Of a stretch of DNA of 36,632 bases, positions 15,704-23,800 are shown piece by piece. Below the pieces are notes generated by a model. It was not told the DNA's origin, did no database searches, and was given only the letters and a program-made list of their open reading frames with translations. A program made the position numbers and the translations under genes. Each line of letters starts with the position of its first letter. The stretch's first letter is position 1. This stretch comes from Simkaniaceae bacterium (GTDB lineage: Bacteria; Chlamydiota; Chlamydiia; Chlamydiales; Simkaniaceae), in NCBI GenBank assembly GCA_026708385.1, contig JAPOVA010000001.1, forward strand, positions 1 to 36,632. The letters are read 5' to 3'.

Positions 15704-16623
15704 CTTTCGGCGTCAAGGGCCGCCATGCAACCCGACCCCGCCGCGGAAATCGCCTGCCTATACACCTTATCCTGCACATCTCCGGCCGCAAAAACTCCGG
15801 GCACGTTCGTATATGTCGTCGGCACACGAACGGTAATATAACCCTGAGCATCCGTCTCCACTTGCCCGCCCAAAAAACCGGTGTTGGGTGTATGCCCTAT
15901 GGCAAAAAAGACACCGGCTGCTCCCCTTTTCTCCTCCTCTCCGGTCTTTACGTCTCTAAGGGTAACCGATTCCACTACCTCTTCCCCCTCGATCCGCGTT
16001 AACACTCGATTCCATAGAATCGTAATCTTCGGATGTGTGTGCGCATGTTCCGCCATAATCTTCGAAGCCCTCAACGCATCCCTCCTGTGCACGATGTAGA
16101 TCCGACTTCCGTATTTCGTCAGGAAAAGCGCCTCTTCAACGGCAGTATCACCCCCCCCGATCACGTAGAGTTCCTTATCGCGAAAAATCGGCATGGCTCC
16201 GTCACAAACGGCACATGCCGTCACCCCCTTTTGCCAAAACCCCTCCTCCGAGGCACCCGGAACATCGAGCCGTTTAGCGGTAGCACCCGTCGCAACGATC
16301 AGGGAATCGGCTTGCACGGAGGTCTTGCCACCCCTTATCGTGAAGGGACGGGTTGAGAGATCGACCTCTTCCACATCCTCGGGAGCAAGTTCCGTACCGA
16401 AACGGAGAGCCTGTTTCCGACACCGATCCATAAGATCGGGTCCCGTAACGGACTCGGGAAAGCCGGGAAAGTTTTCCACATCAGAGGTGGTCATCAGTTG
16501 TCCTCCCGGCGTATTGAAGAAGCCCGTAAACATGAGAGGATCGAGCCGGGCCCGCGCGGCGTACAGGGCTGCCGTATAGCCCGCGGGACCCGACCCGACG
16601 ATAACCAACCTCCTCTTTCGCAT
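15679..16623 (-). CDS. trxB: Thioredoxin reductase
   Basis: A 314-residue flavoprotein. The FAD-binding motif GSGPAGYTAALYAARA is at residues 10-25, GGQLMTTSDVENFPGF follows, the redox-active pair is CAVC (Cys137, Cys140), the NADPH-binding motif is VIGGGDTAVEEALFL, and GVFAAGDVQD is near the C-terminus. It reduces thioredoxin with NADPH. Length is normal. In C. trachomatis trxB is next to acpS as I recall; here acpS lies 4 kb away on the other strand, so the order is rearranged. It lies 14 bases after mreB in the same direction. Confidence 0.95.
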   Translation of the reverse strand: MRKRRLVIVGSGPAGYTAALYAARARLDPLMFTGFFNTPGGQLMTTSDVENFPGFPESVTGPDLMDRCRKQALRFGTELAPEDVEEVDLSTRPFTIRGGKTSVQADSLIVATGATAKRLDVPGASEEGFWQKGVTACAVCDGAMPIFRDKELYVIGGGDTAVEEALFLTKYGSRIYIVHRRDALRASKIMAEHAHTHPKITILWNRVLTRIEGEEVVESVTLRDVKTGEEEKRGAAGVFFAIGHTPNTGFLGGQVETDAQGYITVRVPTTYTNVPGVFAAGDVQDKVYRQAISAAGSGCMAALDAERWLMDNRP

Positions 16624-16636
16624 ACCCGCTACGATC

Positions 16637-17716
16637 CTATCCTTTCGCTCTTTTGAATTTGTCGAGATATTCGAGCGCCTTGCCCGTCCCCATACAGACG
16701 GCCAAGAGGGGGTCGGGAGCCACGATCACGGGTAGTCCGGATTCTTTGATCAATGCCTTATCCAATCCTTTGATCAGGGCCCCCCCCCCGCCTAAGACCA
16801 TACCCCGTTCCACGAGGTCGGCAGCGAGTTCCGGGGGACTTTTTTCGAGAGTTGCTTTCACACTTTCAATGATTTGTTGAATCGGTTCGGCCAAACACTC
16901 CCGAATCTCCACCGAATTGATCCTCTTCGTAACGGGAAGACCGGCGACCTGATCCCTCCCCCGCACCTCCATTTCCAGTTCGTCGTCACCCAGGGGATAG
17001 GCCGAACCGATCGTCATCTTGATCTCTTCGGCCGTCCGGGGGCCGATCATCAAATTATAGGTGCGACGCATGTAATTCATAATGCACTCATCGAACTCAT
17101 CCCCTGCGATCCGGAGAGAGCGAGATTCGACGATCCCCCCGAGTGAGATGATCGCAATTTCGGTGGTCCCTCCACCCACATCGATGATGAGGTTGGCCGA
17201 CGGCTCGTGCACCGGTAAATCGACACCGATGGCCGCCGCCATCGGCTCTTCGATTAAGATCACCTCCTGCGCACCCGCCCTGAGCGCCGAGTCTTCGACC
17301 GCCCTTTTCTCCACCCCGGTAATTCCGGAGGGAACCGCAATCAAAATCTTCGGGCGAAACAAACTACGGGAATAGGTTACGCGAGAAATGAGGGCCTTGA
17401 GCATCCCTTCGGCAATTTCGAAATCGGCAATCACACCATCTTTCATGGGGCGGACCGCGTGAATCTTCCTAGGGGTCTTACCGAGCATCGCCTTCGCCTT
17501 ATGGCCGACGGCCAACACCTCGCCCGTTGTCGAATCGACAGCCACGACGGAAGGTTCCGCCAAGACGATCCCCTTGCCTCTGACGTAGACCAAGGTATTC
17601 GCCGTCCCCAAATCGATGCCGATATCGTTTGCAAAGATCCCCGTCAAGCCACCGAGTCGTCTTCCCAGACTCTTTCCCAGCCTCCTTACGAAGCCCTCTT
17701 TTTCCGATCTCTTCAT
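16637..17716 (-). CDS. mreB: Rod-shape protein MreB
   Basis: A 359-residue bacterial actin. The phosphate 1 motif GIDLGTANTLVYV and the phosphate 2 motif IIDVGGGTTEIAI are both intact, as are the adenosine-binding motif GGGGALIKGL and EEPMAAAIG. The N-terminus carries a basic, likely amphipathic stretch (FVRRLGKSLGRRLGG) that could bind membrane. In chlamydiae MreB replaces FtsZ in directing septal peptidoglycan synthesis; that role is inferred here. The ATG at 17716 gives the usual length; an upstream ATG near 17758 is less likely. It follows lgt with a gap of about 94 bases. Confidence 0.93.
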   Translation of the reverse strand: MKRSEKEGFVRRLGKSLGRRLGGLTGIFANDIGIDLGTANTLVYVRGKGIVLAEPSVVAVDSTTGEVLAVGHKAKAMLGKTPRKIHAVRPMKDGVIADFEIAEGMLKALISRVTYSRSLFRPKILIAVPSGITGVEKRAVEDSALRAGAQEVILIEEPMAAAIGVDLPVHEPSANLIIDVGGGTTEIAIISLGGIVESRSLRIAGDEFDECIMNYMRRTYNLMIGPRTAEEIKMTIGSAYPLGDDELEMEVRGRDQVAGLPVTKRINSVEIRECLAEPIQQIIESVKATLEKSPPELAADLVERGMVLGGGGALIKGLDKALIKESGLPVIVAPDPLLAVCMGTGKALEYLDKFKRAKG

Positions 17717-17810
17717 ATCCACCCATCCTAATCCAAGAGACACAATTAAATCCATCATTCACGACGGGAAAGCCGGGACGACCGGAGATGCATTCCGCAC
17801 AAGGGGGTGA

Positions 17811-18653
17811 TCATCCCGATCGGGAGATTTCTCCCGAACGCACCCTGCCGATCACCACAAGACACGTCCCGACCAAGATAAAGGGAATACTCAAATAGTG
17901 CCCCATGGTGAAGAGATCTCCCCGCAACAGAGCACTCTGTTCTTCTTTCAGAAATTCGACGGCAAAACGAAAGATGAATGTGATGCACATACAGATACCC
18001 GTCAACCCCCCCGCCTCCGTCACTTTACCCGGTAACAAACGGATGAAGAGGAGACAAGCGCACGCAAAAAAGGCAGCCTCATACAGTTGCGTGGGATGCC
18101 TGGGCACGGCGGGAAGTGCCCCTGCGGGAGATCCGAAGCAAACCGCCCAGGGAAGCCGGGTAGCCCTTCCCACCACTTCCTGATTGATAAAATTTCCGAT
18201 CCGGACGAAAAATCCGACGGCCATGGCCGAACAGACGAGGAGGTCGGTCAAACGCAGAAAAGAAAGAGAGGGTATTTCTCCCCCATACTTTCGCAGGAAC
18301 AGGAACAGGACAACGAAGAGGCCGACCACACCGCCATGTCCCGCAAGTCCCCCTTCCCATACTCTGAACAGGGTAAAGGGATCGCGCAGGTAGTATACCG
18401 GATGTTCGTAGAAGAGGAGGTGAACGATGCGTGCCCCTGCGATGAGGCCGATTACGGCATACACCGTCATCTTTTCGGCAAGAAAGGAAGCTCTTGTGCA
18501 AAGGGAGGGGTCGATCAGGCGAAAAAACCGGATCAGGGAGAGGCGAAGGAGGAAAAATCCGACAAAACAAGCCGTCGAAAAGAGGATTCCGTACCAAGCG
18601 ACGGGATGGCCGACAAAGGGGATGAAAAAGGCAGTGGAATCGGGGTTGAACAT
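17811..18653 (-). CDS. lgt: Prolipoprotein diacylglyceryl transferase
   Basis: A 280-residue integral membrane enzyme with about seven transmembrane segments. It moves diacylglycerol from phosphatidylglycerol to the lipobox cysteine of prolipoproteins. The signature RIGNFINQEVVGR is present, as are EGGLAGHGGVVG and HPTQLYEA. Length is standard. It starts six bases after the preceding small membrane protein on the same strand, so it is translated from the same message. Confidence 0.95.
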   Translation of the reverse strand: MFNPDSTAFFIPFVGHPVAWYGILFSTACFVGFFLLRLSLIRFFRLIDPSLCTRASFLAEKMTVYAVIGLIAGARIVHLLFYEHPVYYLRDPFTLFRVWEGGLAGHGGVVGLFVVLFLFLRKYGGEIPSLSFLRLTDLLVCSAMAVGFFVRIGNFINQEVVGRATRLPWAVCFGSPAGALPAVPRHPTQLYEAAFFACACLLFIRLLPGKVTEAGGLTGICMCITFIFRFAVEFLKEEQSALLRGDLFTMGHYLSIPFILVGTCLVVIGRVRSGEISRSG

Positions 18654-18659
18654 ATTCTT

Positions 18660-19154
18660 CTATCGCCTCTCGACTACCGGGGGAATCGCGGCACATACGA
18701 AGTAGAGGCCTGCTCCGGTAACCAGCGCAACGCCTACCGATAAATCGATAAAACCCTTGATATCGGAGGGTAACGGTATGACTCTCATCACCGCCCCCAT
18801 TCCCGCCATACCTGCAAGCAAAAAGTAGTACCCTTTGGGGTAGATCTCCCCGTAAGAGAAGGAAGGGGGAAGAGAATAGATCCGGTTTACGATGCGCCGA
18901 ACCGATTTTCTCAAAACACACCGCCCCTTCGCCATACCGACGATACACCCCGATAGGGCCGAAACCACCACCCCTTTCCTTATGTCACCCACCAGGGAAA
19001 CGGAAAGAGTGAGAAGGGGAAATGTTCCCGCCTCCTCGTAGTGCATCCTGCCCCCGGCATCGAACAGGAGGCCGATGCCCTTGCGTAGCAGAATGACGCC
19101 GACGACGAACCAGAGAACTCCCGAAAGCGCCACGAACGTCCGGTGCCGTTTCAT
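18660..19154 (-). CDS. Small integral membrane protein, unknown function
   Basis: A 164-residue protein with four likely transmembrane segments (about 8-25, 42-65, 108-125 and 138-158). The ATG at 19154 is preceded by GGAGG at five bases, a strong ribosome site; the TTG just before it is less likely. I recognise no family. It is first in a unit with lgt, mreB and trxB and has its own promoter at 19183-19210. A role in envelope biogenesis is suggested by this company only. Confidence 0.75.
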   Translation of the reverse strand: MKRHRTFVALSGVLWFVVGVILLRKGIGLLFDAGGRMHYEEAGTFPLLTLSVSLVGDIRKGVVVSALSGCIVGMAKGRCVLRKSVRRIVNRIYSLPPSFSYGEIYPKGYYFLLAGMAGMGAVMRVIPLPSDIKGFIDLSVGVALVTGAGLYFVCAAIPPVVERR

Positions 19155-19182
19155 CAAAACCTCCGAAATCTCTCACCTTCAC

Positions 19183-19210
19183 ATTATTTTCTTGATTTAA
19201 GGATAGTAAA
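19183..19210 (-). promoter_or_regulatory. Promoter of the membrane protein-lgt-mreB-trxB unit
   Basis: On the minus strand TTTACT (plus 19205-19210) and AATAAT (plus 19183-19188) are 16 bp apart. It overlaps the plus-strand promoter at 19192-19220, so the two cannot be occupied together. Confidence 0.5.
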
Positions 19211-19220
19211 GCTTAATAAT
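19192..19220 (+). promoter_or_regulatory. Promoter of the PIN-TRAM/acpS unit
   Basis: TTGATT at 19192-19197 and AATAAT at 19215-19220 are 17 bp apart. The leader to the ATG at 19307 would be about 80 bases. Confidence 0.6.
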
Positions 19221-19306
19221 TATCGGCAAGCCCCTTCGCGCTTCCGAGATGTCTGCCGTCGCGGGGAGGTTCGGACAGCGTAACAGTCGGAGTATTTCAT
19301 ATCCTC

Positions 19307-20350
19307 ATGAGTATCGCCCTCCTCTTTCTTCGCATCTTGTTTATGATTCTGTCGATATTTTTCATGACAACCTACATGCTATCCCGAACGGTGCTCACCC
19401 TCGGTCTACGTATCTCGGGCGGAATTGTTATCGGAGTCTTATTCGGTTTCCTCCTGATGGGATTCGACGCACTATTTCGCAGATTCACCTTGCGTACCTT
19501 CAACATTACCATTATCGGCCTTTTCATCGGTTACCTGATGGGTTTGGCCCTCACGCTGATTTTCAACGAGGTGACCCGGTTAAGTGCCGTTGCCGACTCT
19601 CTTTCTCCACGCACCGCGGAGATTATCGGCATCGCCCTTTTCCTGTTCGGAACGTATTTGGGGGGGGTCATGACGTTACGAGCGGCCGACGAACTCTATG
19701 TTACCGTCCCCTTCGTTAAGTTCACCCCCGCAACGCAAAAAAAGCGGGATCTTCTCGTCGACACCTCTACCCTCGCCGATGCGCGCATTATCGACTTGTG
19801 CCTGACCGGCATTCTCGATCGGCTACTCATCATCCCCCGTTTTGTTGTCAAGGAATTGTACGGAAGCGTAGAGACGGGAGGTCCGACGGCGAAGGCACGG
19901 GCAACCGGCGCTTTGGAGGTGGTCAAGAAAATGGAAGAGATGGCTGAGTTGGATCTCCGGTTTAGCGACACCGATTTCCCGGAAGTCAGAGAGACACACG
20001 AGAAATCGATTCGACTCGCGAGGCTCCTCGAGGCCAATCTCCTTACGGCCGACACGGGACGGGTCCGGACGGCCGCTATCGAAGGGGTGAGAGTCGTCAA
20101 CCTTCACTCCCTCTCCAATGCGCTCAAACCCCTGATGGAGACGGGAGAGGTGATCAGGATCAAGGTGCAACGACACGGAAAGGAGCCGAGGCAGGGTGTG
20201 GGATATCTCGACGACGGAACGATGGTCGTCATTAACGGTGGCGGTAGCCGGCTCGGGGAGACCATCGATGCGCAGGTTCTCTCCGTAAAGCATACCTCAT
20301 CCGGCCGGATGATTTTCTGCAACACCATGGAAGATGAATCGGTGCGATGA
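19307..20350 (+). CDS. YacL-like membrane-anchored PIN-TRAM protein
   Basis: A 347-residue protein. Four transmembrane helices fill about residues 1-125. A PIN nuclease domain follows (about 143-265), with LLVDTSTLADARIIDL providing the first acidic residues, FVVKELYGSVE the second cluster and LLTADTGRVRTAA the third. A TRAM RNA-binding domain ends the protein (about 275-347, VGYLDDGTMVVINGGG). This is the architecture of B. subtilis YacL. Target RNA is unknown. The nearest ribosome site, GGAG, is about 15 bases from the ATG. The stop overlaps the start of acpS. Confidence 0.9.
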   Translation: MSIALLFLRILFMILSIFFMTTYMLSRTVLTLGLRISGGIVIGVLFGFLLMGFDALFRRFTLRTFNITIIGLFIGYLMGLALTLIFNEVTRLSAVADSLSPRTAEIIGIALFLFGTYLGGVMTLRAADELYVTVPFVKFTPATQKKRDLLVDTSTLADARIIDLCLTGILDRLLIIPRFVVKELYGSVETGGPTAKARATGALEVVKKMEEMAELDLRFSDTDFPEVRETHEKSIRLARLLEANLLTADTGRVRTAAIEGVRVVNLHSLSNALKPLMETGEVIRIKVQRHGKEPRQGVGYLDDGTMVVINGGGSRLGETIDAQVLSVKHTSSGRMIFCNTMEDESVR

Positions 20351-20760
20351 TCGGGGGAATAGGCACCGACATAGTGGAGGTGGAGAAAATCCGCCAAGCC
20401 ATCGAAAGACGTCCCGAAAAATTTTATGATCAAGTGTTCACACAAGAAGAGGTAACTTACTGCTTGCGATATCACAACCCCTTCCCCTCCTTTGCCGGAC
20501 GTTTTGCGGCCAAAGAGGCGATCGTCAAGGCACTCGGGACGGGTTTCGTCCGAGGGGTGGGGTTTCGAGATATCGCCATTACCAACGACGAGGAGGGACG
20601 TCCCTATCCTCTCTTCTCCGACGCGCTCCTATCGCGCTTCGAGACACCCTCCGTCTTCCTTTCCATCAGCCACTGCCACAAGTATGCCGTCGCTTTTGCC
20701 CTTCGAATCGATGAAAATCCGCGCACCCCTGCCCTAACGCCGTCTCTTCCACCTTCATGA
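20347..20760 (+). CDS. acpS: Holo-[acyl-carrier-protein] synthase
   Basis: A 137-residue AcpS that transfers the 4'-phosphopantetheine arm of CoA to apo-ACP, needed for fatty acid and lipid A synthesis. Both magnesium-binding motifs are intact: GIGTDIVEVEKI at the N-terminus and FAAKEAIVKALGTG near residue 55. VFLSISHCHKYAVAFAL closes the fold. A proline-rich tail of about 15 residues is extra. It overlaps the PIN-TRAM stop by four bases and is probably translationally coupled to it. Confidence 0.95.
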   Translation: MIGGIGTDIVEVEKIRQAIERRPEKFYDQVFTQEEVTYCLRYHNPFPSFAGRFAAKEAIVKALGTGFVRGVGFRDIAITNDEEGRPYPLFSDALLSRFETPSVFLSISHCHKYAVAFALRIDENPRTPALTPSLPPS

Positions 20761-21037
20761 GGTTACCTTTCGATGACCGCATCTGCCGTGACCCCTCAAC
20801 CGGATCACGGATGTGGTGTGTTGCCGGCGCTGTTTATCTATGACGGCCCCGTGTCGGTTTGAAGAGAAATACGTAATACACATTTTGCAAGAAAGAGTGT
20901 GACTTAGGATTTTTTCCGGTTTCAAGTAAGCCGATTACATCGACTCTCTTCCTGAATACAAAGAAAATCACACACCTATTTTACATATGTTTATTAATAT
21001 GCAGATGTTAATTTCTTCACATACTATTTATTTTACA
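20761..21037. other. Intergenic stretch turning sharply AT-rich
   Basis: No gene is seen. The first 110 bases resemble the surrounding composition and the rest is markedly AT-rich up to the promoter of orphan gene 2. No clear terminator for acpS was found. Confidence 0.6.
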
Positions 21038-21066
21038 TTGCATTAAATGCACAACAAGTTTATAAT
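21038..21066 (+). promoter_or_regulatory. Promoter of orphan gene 2
   Basis: TTGCAT at 21038-21043 and a perfect TATAAT at 21061-21066 have a 17-bp spacer. Transcription would begin near 21073, giving a 30-base leader. Confidence 0.75.
21039..21051. promoter_or_regulatory. Perfect inverted repeat over the -35 element, possible operator
   Basis: TGCATT-A-AATGCA is a perfect 6-1-6 palindrome covering most of the -35 element and the start of the spacer of the promoter at 21038-21066. A dimeric repressor bound here would block the promoter. No regulator is identified. Confidence 0.4.
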
Positions 21067-21102
21067 GTACCATCTCTGTTATAAAAATAGGCGAAGAGAA
21101 AG

Positions 21103-22503
21103 ATGTCCATATTTAGTACAGATAGAATGATTGATTTACACAGAACTATCAACAAGATCATTAAAACTCCTTTCCTGTTCATTGCCGGAAAAATTCTTAA
21201 TTTTATGCACAAACACTTCCCCCGCCTGACGGAAAGGGTACATCACGCACCGATCGCAAGGGATTATGTTCTCCATCTCCCGGAGAACAATGAAGAACCG
21301 GACAACCTCCCGGTCAATGCCGTAGAAGAAGAACACGCACCGATTGCACGGGATCACATTCCCCATCTCGCGGAAAACAATGAAGAACCGGACAACCTCC
21401 CGGTCAATGTCGCAGAGGAAGAACATGCACCGACTGCACGGGATCACATTCTCCGTCTCGCGGAAAACAACGAAGCATCGGACAACCTCCCGGTCGGCAC
21501 CGTAGAGGGAGAAGAGGAAGACGAGTGGTTTGATGCCGAAGGAGAACTAAAGGAAGAGGATGAGTGGTTTGATGCCGAAGGAGACCCGGAGGAAGAGAAT
21601 GGACGGCTTAATGTCGGAACGGACCTCGGAGAAGAATGGTGTATCGCCGAAAGGATCGATCATGACGCGGAACCTGTGGTCATACGGGAGGAAAACGTTG
21701 ATGATCGGCAACAAGAGAACGTACCGATCACCGTCCCCTCTTTGATCCGCGAACACCTTGCCCGTCCCCTCGTCTCCCCGTTCCGAGTTTCCGTTGACGA
21801 TTACGTAACCCCGGATGAGGAAATATGCCGGCAGGCGGAGCTTCATCAAGCAGTAGCCCTGGACATGGACGACATACTGTCGTGGTTATTGCCCGAAGAT
21901 ATCTCCCTTCATGTCGCAGAAAACGGCGGCACGATTCGTAGTGACCGACCACGCATCAAAAAAGCCAACCCGGATTGCCTCGCCGAGGAAATAAAGCGAC
22001 ACATATCGGATGAAAAATGTGGCGTGCGGCTGGAGTTGGACCGAGAGATACCCTACACGTGGGGTAAGACGGATGCCGGAGAGACGATGCTCCGGTTTGA
22101 GGGGGGAATCCGGCTTCACGGATATGTAGATAAATCAACGGCTTACCGATTTATTGACACCTTGTCGTCCCAAAAACTTCCTTGGGGTACCGCAGGGGTC
22201 GCCGCGTTCACCGTCAAGAGTTTGTTCGCCGCCTATGCCGGAAAACGAGGTCTCACGGCGACTGCCCACATCAATGGCATTGTTATCCCTCCGGATGGGG
22301 TGCCTCGCGTAGACCTTACCTTTGCTTCGGAAGGGGTGGCTATGCAAGAGGGAATGCCACATGTCGGGAGCGTATGCGCCAAGAGGATCCCCGGCGCCTT
22401 GGAAACGCTGGGTGCGAAAAACATACGCAAGCCGGTCCTCTCATCCTATCGACAGGACGATCCGTTTTGCGCTCTCCTTCGGTATGCTCAATGGATAAGT
22501 TGA
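21103..22503 (+). CDS. Orphan repeat protein 2 with acidic repeats and a C-terminal domain
   Basis: A 466-residue protein I do not recognise. Residues 1-45 are amphipathic or weakly hydrophobic (NKIIKTPFLFIAGKIL) without an obvious cleavable signal. Residues 48-137 are three tandem 30-residue repeats with HAP(I/T)ARD at the start and NLPV near the end. Residues 139-177 are a second repeat type of 13 residues (EDEWFDAEGELKE), the third copy diverged. Residues about 230-466 look like a globular domain, with no family found. The N-terminal region is strongly acidic. The gene is alone, with its own promoter and an AT-rich upstream region. It may be a secreted effector; this is an inference from its architecture and orphan status. 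Confidence 0.75.
   Translation: MSIFSTDRMIDLHRTINKIIKTPFLFIAGKILNFMHKHFPRLTERVHHAPIARDYVLHLPENNEEPDNLPVNAVEEEHAPIARDHIPHLAENNEEPDNLPVNVAEEEHAPTARDHILRLAENNEASDNLPVGTVEGEEEDEWFDAEGELKEEDEWFDAEGDPEEENGRLNVGTDLGEEWCIAERIDHDAEPVVIREENVDDRQQENVPITVPSLIREHLARPLVSPFRVSVDDYVTPDEEICRQAELHQAVALDMDDILSWLLPEDISLHVAENGGTIRSDRPRIKKANPDCLAEEIKRHISDEKCGVRLELDREIPYTWGKTDAGETMLRFEGGIRLHGYVDKSTAYRFIDTLSSQKLPWGTAGVAAFTVKSLFAAYAGKRGLTATAHINGIVIPPDGVPRVDLTFASEGVAMQEGMPHVGSVCAKRIPGALETLGAKNIRKPVLSSYRQDDPFCALLRYAQWIS
21244..21513. repeat. Three tandem 90-bp units in orphan gene 2
   Basis: Units begin at 21244, 21334 and 21424, each encoding 30 residues beginning HAP. Units one and two differ at few positions; the third is diverged at its 3' end. 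The length is a multiple of three. Confidence 0.9.
21517..21633. repeat. Three tandem 39-bp units in orphan gene 2
   Basis: Units begin at 21517, 21556 and 21595. The first two both encode EDEWFDAEG plus four residues; the third (ENGRLNVGTDLGE) keeps the length and acidic ends only. They directly follow the 90-bp repeats. Confidence 0.75.
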
Positions 22504-22522
22504 TACCGTATATGTCCCGGGA

Positions 22523-23431
22523 TTACATGATCTCATCGGGAGAAGGCCTACTGCGCCAATAGTACTTACCGTAGTCGTAGGTTAATTGCGTCCCTTCGGG
22601 GATAAACCGGTTCGTGAAGAGAATGATCTTACCTACCCCTTCCGCGATCACCCAACGAGAATTCATATTGGGAAAGTAGCTGTGATTGATAAATCGGGTG
22701 AAATTGCTCTTCTCCCTCGCATCGATAATGTAGGGCGTATCTTTCGGTCCCACCATATACCCGAACACGTAATCGTTACACCGGATCCGTTTTGCCTTTC
22801 TTTTCGCAACGACACCCGTGTATTCTCCGACATATGTCAACGCGGGTAGGTCCCGGTTCGCAAAGATTCCATACCCGATTCTGCCGTTGATATGCCGGAT
22901 ATAGACATGGTCACGACGCGGTTTTTCCATCTCCTCACCGTAAAGAGAAAGGATCCACTTGTTCATTTTTCGGATCCTCTCTCTTCGCAAAAGGGTTTGT
23001 GCCCGCCAAAGAGACCATTCGAGATAGTCGGAGTGCTCGAATTCGAGCCGGTCTATGTAACGAATAGAGAGCCTTTCCTCAAATTCTCCCTCCGCAATCA
23101 TCCCCTTACGACGTGTACGGTTCCCGCATATCGTAACGGGCAGGGGCTTTCGCGAAAGATCCGAAGCGGGTGCCAAAATAGACAAAAGAGTAGGTCGATG
23201 GAGGTAACCGGCTAAAAAGAGGGGGGTAATCCCTGCCTTGTTTTTCGCATACGGAGAAAGACCCGAAGCCAAAAGACGCTCGACGAGATCGGCCCTATCA
23301 GCCATGACGGCGCAATGCAAGAGGGAATTACCTCTGCCATCTCGCTCTCCCGCGCCACACTCCCCCCTTTCAAGCCGACCGAGTAACCTACCCCACCTCG
23401 CCCTCCGGAAAAACAATCGAAAACCCCACAT
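22523..23431 (-). CDS. Ankyrin-repeat SET-domain methyltransferase
   Basis: A 302-residue protein. Two ankyrin-type repeats are at about residues 30-85 (GNSLLHCAVMADRADLVERLL and AGITPLFLAGYL). The SET domain is at about 180-290: GYGIFANRDLPALTYVGEYTG, then RFINHSYFPNMNS, which is the S-adenosylmethionine-binding NHS motif, then LTYDYGKYYW with the catalytic tyrosine. SET proteins methylate lysine residues. Chlamydia has a SET protein (CT737/NUE) reported to act on histones in the host; whether this one is secreted cannot be seen. The ATG at 23431 is used; a TTG at 23443 has a GAGG next to it. It lies downstream of xerD after a 357-bp gap and converges on orphan gene 2. Confidence 0.88.
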   Translation of the reverse strand: MWGFRLFFRRARWGRLLGRLERGECGAGERDGRGNSLLHCAVMADRADLVERLLASGLSPYAKNKAGITPLFLAGYLHRPTLLSILAPASDLSRKPLPVTICGNRTRRKGMIAEGEFEERLSIRYIDRLEFEHSDYLEWSLWRAQTLLRRERIRKMNKWILSLYGEEMEKPRRDHVYIRHINGRIGYGIFANRDLPALTYVGEYTGVVAKRKAKRIRCNDYVFGYMVGPKDTPYIIDAREKSNFTRFINHSYFPNMNSRWVIAEGVGKIILFTNRFIPEGTQLTYDYGKYYWRSRPSPDEIM

Positions 23432-23499
23432 CCCCTTGCACAACCTCGATGCAAATCCGAAACACGGGTTACCATACGCGGTATGACGTTTACGCTCAA

Positions 23500-23781
23500 A
23501 CGCACCTTCCGGACTCGGAAACCACCTACGCTCCGGGTATAATCATACTCTTGTGCGTCGCGGATGTAAGACCTTCCGTTCCCATATACCTTCCTCCCGT
23601 TTGATACGGACCGGGACACCGCCATACATGAACCACCCTGTGTCAACAAGTGGAAGAGCAGTCGTATTCCGAAGACTCGAAGTGCCATCTCCTTTCCACA
23701 GGTGACACTTGTCATCCTCTCACGCTTCGGTAGTTCGATATACTCAAAGGCCCTCTCTTCTTCTACGGATAGCGGGAAACC
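23500..23781 (-). pseudogene. Possible decayed FGE-sulfatase domain fragment
   Basis: One open frame between xerD and the SET gene carries, in the right order, a PLSVEEERAFEYI segment resembling the RLPTEAEWEYA motif of formylglycine-generating-enzyme-like domains, then GGSC, spaced arginines, and GGFRVRK resembling the C-terminal GFRVVR. The middle 60 or so residues of the domain, including the GNVWEW motif, are missing. No start with a ribosome site is visible. The likeness is weak and may be chance; no intact gene is supported here. Confidence 0.22.
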
Positions 23782-23800
23782 TCCTCTCCGTTCTCCGCCT

